This document shows positions 19,229 through 22,358 of a stretch of DNA of 22,358 bases, piece after piece. This DNA is from Isohypsibius dastychi (taxonomy: Eukaryota; Tardigrada; Eutardigrada; Parachela; Isohypsibiidae): NCBI GenBank assembly GCA_034696485.1, contig JAQIWT010000360.1, forward strand, positions 1 through 22,358, read 5' to 3'. How positions within the stretch are numbered: the stretch's first letter is position 1; every line of letters starts with the position of its first letter. A program made the translations under genes and the position numbers. A model generated the notes under the pieces. The model had not been told where the DNA came from, ran no database searches, and worked only from the letters and a program-made list of their open reading frames with translations.

Positions 19229-20020
19229 AAATCAACTCGGTTCCGGATTTGTGACTTCTTAATTTCTATGTGATTTGTTTCCGTCTACGCAAGTTTGGAG
19301 GAGACCAAATAAAATATTACTGTTCGTAGTGCGAGCCATGAAAAATTTACTTGTTTACTCAGATATGGAACTGATTGCACCACCTTCGGTGCTCCAAAAA
19401 AGAATTTAAAAAAAAATCTGCGTGCTAAAACTCGTATGCTTTTGCGTTACATTACTCACATTGTTGTGAATGAGAACGAACGCGTATATTTCGGATCGTT
19501 TACTTCTTCTCACTGTGGGTTCCTGTTACCCGACTGAACGAACTCCATTGGGAGAGCTTTGACGTCGACTAAAGCGGACTGAAACACCTTAGTCGAGTAG
19601 TTCATTTTATTCGTTTGCAAGCTATGACTTCAATGTAAACTCGAGATGTTTAACAGACGCCTCAGAAGGGCTTATATGTGTCGGTGAAGCCGAGATGGCC
19701 TTGAGGCTTCTAGACATAATGAGAACTTCAGACAAAAGAGTTAAGCGGAGGTTCATGGGTGCATTACTCTGAACCGACAAACACAAGGCTGTTTGAGGAG
19801 ATTAACGTGTCGCTCATGACTTCCGCGAGGCGATGAGGCGGTGACCTGGTGGAGGGGAGGGTTGATGATCCGGATCATTACAGAATCCCGCCACTCAGAA
19901 ATCCTCGTGCTCGAGAATCATGGAACGTCCAAAGTTTCTCCTTCGCGACGATTCCGATTGGGGCTTTCGAAGAGCGGTGTTGTTGGTTTGAGTGTTCGAC
20001 CGCCGTTCTCCGTGTATGGC

Positions 20021-21020
20021 TAATCTGTTGAGGTTATCGTAGACGATAGCCCGATGTCGTTGAACATGGTCATCATTGCTCGAAGATCTTCCCGATAGTA
20101 CACAATGTATTCACCGCATCGTTGAATCCTTTCTCCGTCCTTGGTTTGGTGAAGTCGTCGCACGCTGGTGCGTAAATTCGTTCAACTGCTTTGCGTCCGC
20201 CCCAAATCATGGCAATCACTATTGCTGCTGGAGATGGTCGCTACGGCATCGTGTCTTCCAAGAACATAGGGTTTTCTTCTGACGCGTCACGTCTGGTCGA
20301 ACGGGATCCAATTCTGGAGTACTGGCTGTTCCGTAATTGAGTGAGTTCACGAGTAAGGTCACGCCGCTGACTTGTTGCTGGTGTCAGTGCATGGAAGGCC
20401 ATTGCGGATTCCCGTGATTGTAGCATAGCGTTCAGCATGGGAAGGTGTTGAATCAGGATATTTTTTACGTTGAACAATCCTCTTGGGGTGATTCTTTGAG
20501 TGTCATTGTTTACGCCGTTCCGTTGCGCTTCATTAAGCGTTGGGTTGAACTGGCCGAGAATCTCCCCGCTGACCAGTAGTCCACCGTTCATATTGTTCGG
20601 CGTGAGCTGTAAATCAAATTGTTGTTCTGCAGCGAGCAGTCTTATTCTGCTCAGTGAAAACAGGTCGGTGTGGTGCGAGAGTGGAAGTGGCACAACATGT
20701 AATGTTAATTTTACTGCTGTTCGTTGGCTGTTATGACTATCAGTGCCCCTGATCAGCACTATTGTCATTGCCTGGCCTGTTTGTTGCTTATCCCGAATTT
20801 CAGCACTCTCGATCTGTCTTGCTGTTGTTCGATGGTCTTTAGTTCCCACGCAAATAGTGCGTGCTGTGTTATAAGTCGCGTGGAGGGCCAAGGTGCTGCA
20901 TCTTGATTCGTTGGTCTTGATACCGCCGTTGATTTGTAGTGATGAGAAATATAGTGAAGTCCAAGTCATTCCGATATTTGTGAGCTGCCTGCGTCCCTCC
21001 GTCCTTGGTGCAACAATCAG
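20021..21020 (-). pseudogene. Long ORF downstream of Env-like gene, possible nucleoprotein
   Basis: Minus-strand frame open from 21020 through a 242-codon ORF (20969-20241) and, past an in-frame TAG (20243-20241), on to TGA-TGA at 20075. The first half looks beta-rich (AVKLTLHVVPLPL, GGLLVSGEILGQF). The second half is helical (FNVKNILIQHLPMLNAM, IAMIWGGRKAVERIY). A nearby alternative frame (YREDLRAMMTMFND) ends at 20021 and may be the true C-terminus after a shift. The frame is shared with the glycoprotein-like region upstream. Position after a glycoprotein and the helical C-terminus suggest a negative-strand RNA virus nucleoprotein, as in the glycoprotein-then-N order of chuvirids. This is inference; I do not recognise the family. 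Described only. Confidence 0.35.
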
Positions 21021-22358
21021 TCAGGGTTTTGGTGTGACCAGGTTGACCATGCCTGCTGGCATTCTGACGGATCGGCAGTTTTTGTCCGTGGAGTTGATAG
21101 GTTGCTGACTGATTGTGACCTTTTTGTTGGTTGATGAGCCGGCTTGTTTTGGCAATTCGGTGTATTGGGGAGGGGTGGTGGTTGTTTGGTTAAGTTGTTT
21201 CTCGGTGACCTCCGACATTTCGATGACCGTTCCGCTCTTGTCCGGTGCTGAAGCTTCGTTCCTCCGTAATCCGGGCTAAATAATACTAGGGTACTCGGGG
21301 CGTCTGACTCTTCTCCTTTCTGGAATGCATGCCGAGATTCGTACACAGCATTTCAATCGTACTGTAACCCACACCATGAATCCGGCAACAGATATATAGA
21401 AGCATGTTAACACAAAATGCTGAATTCCTCTTAATAACTTCGATATTGAACCAGGCACGTCTGACACGTTGCTCTGCTCGCTGTGACCGATTGATGCTTC
21501 TGTCAGTGTTTGTTTCCTTGACGTTTTCAGCAGCTCATTAAGCTGTTCGAGGAGGTTCAGGGCTGATATCCTTGGGCTGTCGTGGGTGAGGAGGCTGGTA
21601 TCCACTTTGTCTATGGAATACTTGAAAAAGCCCATAGGTTGTTGCCTTTGGATGTGGACTGATGCTTCGGCCATAGTCCAGGTTCCTTTTAAGTACCTAT
21701 TGATTGATCCTCTGATGTTTGCGTAACCGTTTTTTTGCGCGCAGGAAAATGCTCCCAGGCTGAATCCATCTTGAAGTAGCGTGACATTTCTATTATTCAC
21801 GTTTGCCAGAAACTGTGGTCCGCAGTTTCTCTCTACAGTCTTGAAGTTTAGCTACACGGACTTACATTGGTAAACCAAGGAAGTTTCACTGTGACTTAAC
21901 AATGATATACATTCTCCAAGTCCCATTTCTTGAGCCGCTAGGATTCCACTTTGAAATGATAAAAGCTGAACTATAAGTGCTTCATTCTTCCGCTGACCGG
22001 AGTTCAAGTCATGGATTTCTCTTCCGTTATCATTTGCTTGGTTGACGTCATTGTCTTCTTCAAACTGAAGGTAGTTCCGAAAAAAAATCCAGTAACTTCT
22101 GCGAGTTTTTGAGTTGCTTGTTCTGTTGGTGATGGATTTTGTAATGTAACACCGTCATCTGGTCTATGAGCTGTTCTAAAGTCGCCGACGAAACCCACCA
22201 AGCGTCGTCTGCCTTCCCAGAACGCCTGATTGTTCCGTTCTTCCTGCGATTTCCGCGATGGCCAGTAGTGGCCGCTGCTCACCGTGTCATAACGTCTCGT
22301 AGGCCACTTTTCGTAGTGAGAGCTTTGGTAGTAGAGCTTTCGTTGTCATACTTTTCGT
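21021..22358 (-). pseudogene. Viral or retroelement envelope glycoprotein remnant (partial at right edge)
   Basis: A minus-strand frame enters from the right edge. A furin-like basic site EGRRRLVGFVGDF followed by PDDGVTLQ resembles the cleavage and fusion-peptide region of F-type/class I-like envelope proteins. A frame change at a T8 run near 22085 leads to a helical region (QRKNEALIVQLLSFQSGILA), then a stop (TAG 21854), RNCGPQFLANV, and a long ectodomain with LNLLEQLNELLKTS. The membrane anchor is HFVLTCFYISVAGFMVWVTV (about 21400), followed by a basic segment. After another TAG (21278) the same frame gives a polar tail with a PPQY motif (21173-21162) and ends at TGA 21021. The family could be Env of a BEL/Pao or gypsy-like element or a chuvirus-like glycoprotein; no reverse transcriptase or LTR is seen. 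Old copy, described only. Confidence 0.5.

Noticed and set aside
19841-20282. Plus-strand ORFs of 60-68 aa
   Set aside because: They are antisense to or just beyond the end of the nucleoprotein-like frame, with no recognisable pattern.
1-22358. CRISPR array, bacterial operon or prophage
   Set aside because: No regularly spaced repeats or ribosome-binding-site-led operons; introns and SEH1/ferroportin show a nematode nuclear genome.

Overview
The window looks like nematode nuclear DNA. It is AT-rich, the introns are short (about 39-127 bp, GT...TTTCAG/TTAG), there is a good trans-splice-type acceptor just before one start codon, and poly-G tracts are scattered through it. All gene calls come from reading translations and splice sites by eye. 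Family names rest on motif recognition, not on a database search.

Left part (1-5.9 kb), ordinary host genes. On the minus strand lie the first three exons of SEH1 (nucleoporin/GATOR2 WD40 protein; the rest is beyond the left edge), two tiny overlapping ORFs just upstream of it, and a complete six-exon ferroportin gene (557 codons). On the plus strand is a small cysteine-rich type I membrane protein gene. Ferroportin and the membrane protein diverge from a 1.36 kb intergenic stretch.

Middle part (5.9-12 kb), gene-poor. It holds a diverged 230-bp direct duplication, minisatellite-like GTGGGTGAGTGGGCG arrays, short direct and inverted repeats, and two G/C homopolymer tracts. A few open segments are weak gene candidates only.

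Right part (12-22.4 kb), a graveyard of virus-like mobile DNA. From 14.1 to 16.5 kb the plus strand carries a decayed Polinton/Maverick gene block: A32/FtsK-like packaging ATPase, a small gene with a GGF-motif hydrophobic end, a very small ORF, a basic ORF pair and a truncated rve integrase. From 17.6 to 18.6 kb a second, diverged block repeats the ATPase and small-gene pair in the same order with the same overlapping junction. Between the blocks is a broken NADAR (YbiA-like) domain gene. On the minus strand upstream of the first block sit an intron-containing Cys-rich, tail-anchored protein gene with one in-frame TGA and an acidic-protein pseudogene. At the right edge, minus strand, is an envelope-glycoprotein-like remnant followed in the same frame by a second long open stretch, possibly a nucleoprotein. 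This suggests a separate endogenous RNA-virus-like or Env-bearing retroelement insertion.

The most interesting result is the paired Polinton-like modules flanking a NADAR domain, with the Env-like locus 1.5 kb away.
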